From positions 37,753-101,752 of the forward strand of contig NZ_JACDOH010000008.1 in the NCBI RefSeq assembly GCF_017656155.1: a stretch of 64,000 nucleotides of DNA, in the 5' to 3' direction. The notes under the pieces were generated by a model. It worked only from the letters and a program-made list of their open reading frames with translations, was not told the DNA's origin and did not search any database. Position numbers and translations under genes: made by a program. Shown here one piece after another: positions 61,937-64,000 of the stretch. Source of the stretch: Thermosyntropha sp. (GTDB lineage Bacteria > Bacillota > Syntrophomonadia > Syntrophomonadales > Syntrophomonadaceae). Each line of letters starts with the position of its first letter. The first letter of the stretch is position 1.

Positions 61937-62300
61937 AGAAAGAATTATTGGAACTTTTGGAATCCCTTGAAAATTATGTGCCAAAACTTATTAATGCTTC
62001 TTCTGATATGGCAGAAAATATCCAATCTGGAAATGAAGGAAAGGCATTTCTAATTTTAAAAGATTATATTGAAGGAATAATGTGGACTGTAGAGGCTATA
62101 GATACTATAAAATCTTTAGGTTCTCAATATCTGACCGAAATAGAGCTGGAATTATTGAATGATAAATTGAAATGTTTTGAAGAAGCCATGCTAAACCAGG
62201 ATTATGTATTGCTAGCTGATATTTTAGAATATGAAATAAAAGAAGTGCTAAGCGACTACTTGAACACTATTACTGACTTCAAAATGAGGATACAGGATGT

Positions 62301-62304
<4 letters not shown>
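61933..62304 (+). CDS. Small helical protein between two Maf genes
   Basis: I do not recognise a family with certainty. The 123-residue protein is acidic and predicted all-helical (LLELLESLENYVPKLINASS, ILKDYIEGIMWTVEAIDTIK), without membrane segments. It overlaps both flanking Maf genes by four bases (ATGA and GTGA), so it is expressed with them in fixed ratio. A chaperone or adaptor that brings flagellin to the glycosyltransferases is a plausible guess from context only. Confidence 0.7.

Positions 62305-64000
<1,696 letters not shown>

Overview
The window is an AT-rich chromosomal segment of an endospore-forming, flagellated, anaerobic low-GC Gram-positive bacterium of clostridial type. Sporulation genes (spoIIP, a YIEGIA pair, spoIVA, a pdaB-like deacetylase), strong GGAGG-type ribosome binding sites, AddAB instead of RecBCD, and a flagellin with a sigma-D promoter support this. 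A very large acyl-CoA dehydrogenase, a lone Mo/W oxidoreductase and the absence of respiratory operons would fit a fatty-acid-using syntroph (Syntrophomonadaceae-like). The genus cannot be fixed from sequence reading alone. No insertion sequence, prophage or CRISPR array was seen.

Layout. 1-9.5 kb: a sporulation and envelope block (DUF1614, spoIIP, YIEGIA and its cap subunit, hsp20, a PDZ/radical-SAM protein, der, plsY, gpsA, spoIVA). 9.6-13.6 kb: an aspartate-family operon (ACT regulator, hom, thrB, lysC). thrC and a phosphoglycerate-mutase-like gene lie downstream, beyond tRNA-Pro, an acyl-CoA dehydrogenase and a DUF2726 gene. 19.5-21 kb: a soluble chemoreceptor and five tRNA genes (Asp, Phe, Gly, Cys, Leu). 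21.3-28.2 kb: a five-gene exopolysaccharide operon in the same order as Bacillus ydaJKLMN, including a GGDEF protein with a destroyed active site but an intact I-site. 28.4-35.5 kb: nadA, then an Fe-S/cysteine operon (Rrf2 regulator, iscS, iscU, cysK) running on into copA, a MOSC protein and a methyltransferase. 35.6-39.5 kb: assorted single genes, including a Cys-rich DNRLRE protein, suhB and a MATE transporter. 39.8-43.3 kb: a molybdopterin oxidoreductase with its own moeA. 44-48.7 kb: a sodium-dependent transporter, an MBL hydrolase, small unknowns and a secreted nuclease. 48.8-56.4 kb: addB, addA and rmuC. 56.6-58.2 kb: two polysaccharide deacetylases. 58.3-58.9 kb: tRNA-Val and a YdjM-like membrane protein. 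59.1-64 kb: flagellin followed by two Maf-type flagellin glycosyltransferases, a small helical protein and the start of pseB, so flagellin is probably decorated with pseudaminic-acid-type sugar.

The points most worth checking are: the c-di-GMP-linked exopolysaccharide operon, whose first gene seems to lack a standard start codon; four-cysteine (Fe-S type) nuclease signatures in both AddA and AddB; two loci of paired palindromic repeats built around GGGGACGGTTCT; the flagellin leader with two hairpins and GGA sites that looks CsrA-controlled; and a short protein-like frame on the minus strand near 43.6 kb that has a strong Shine-Dalgarno sequence but an ATA in start position.
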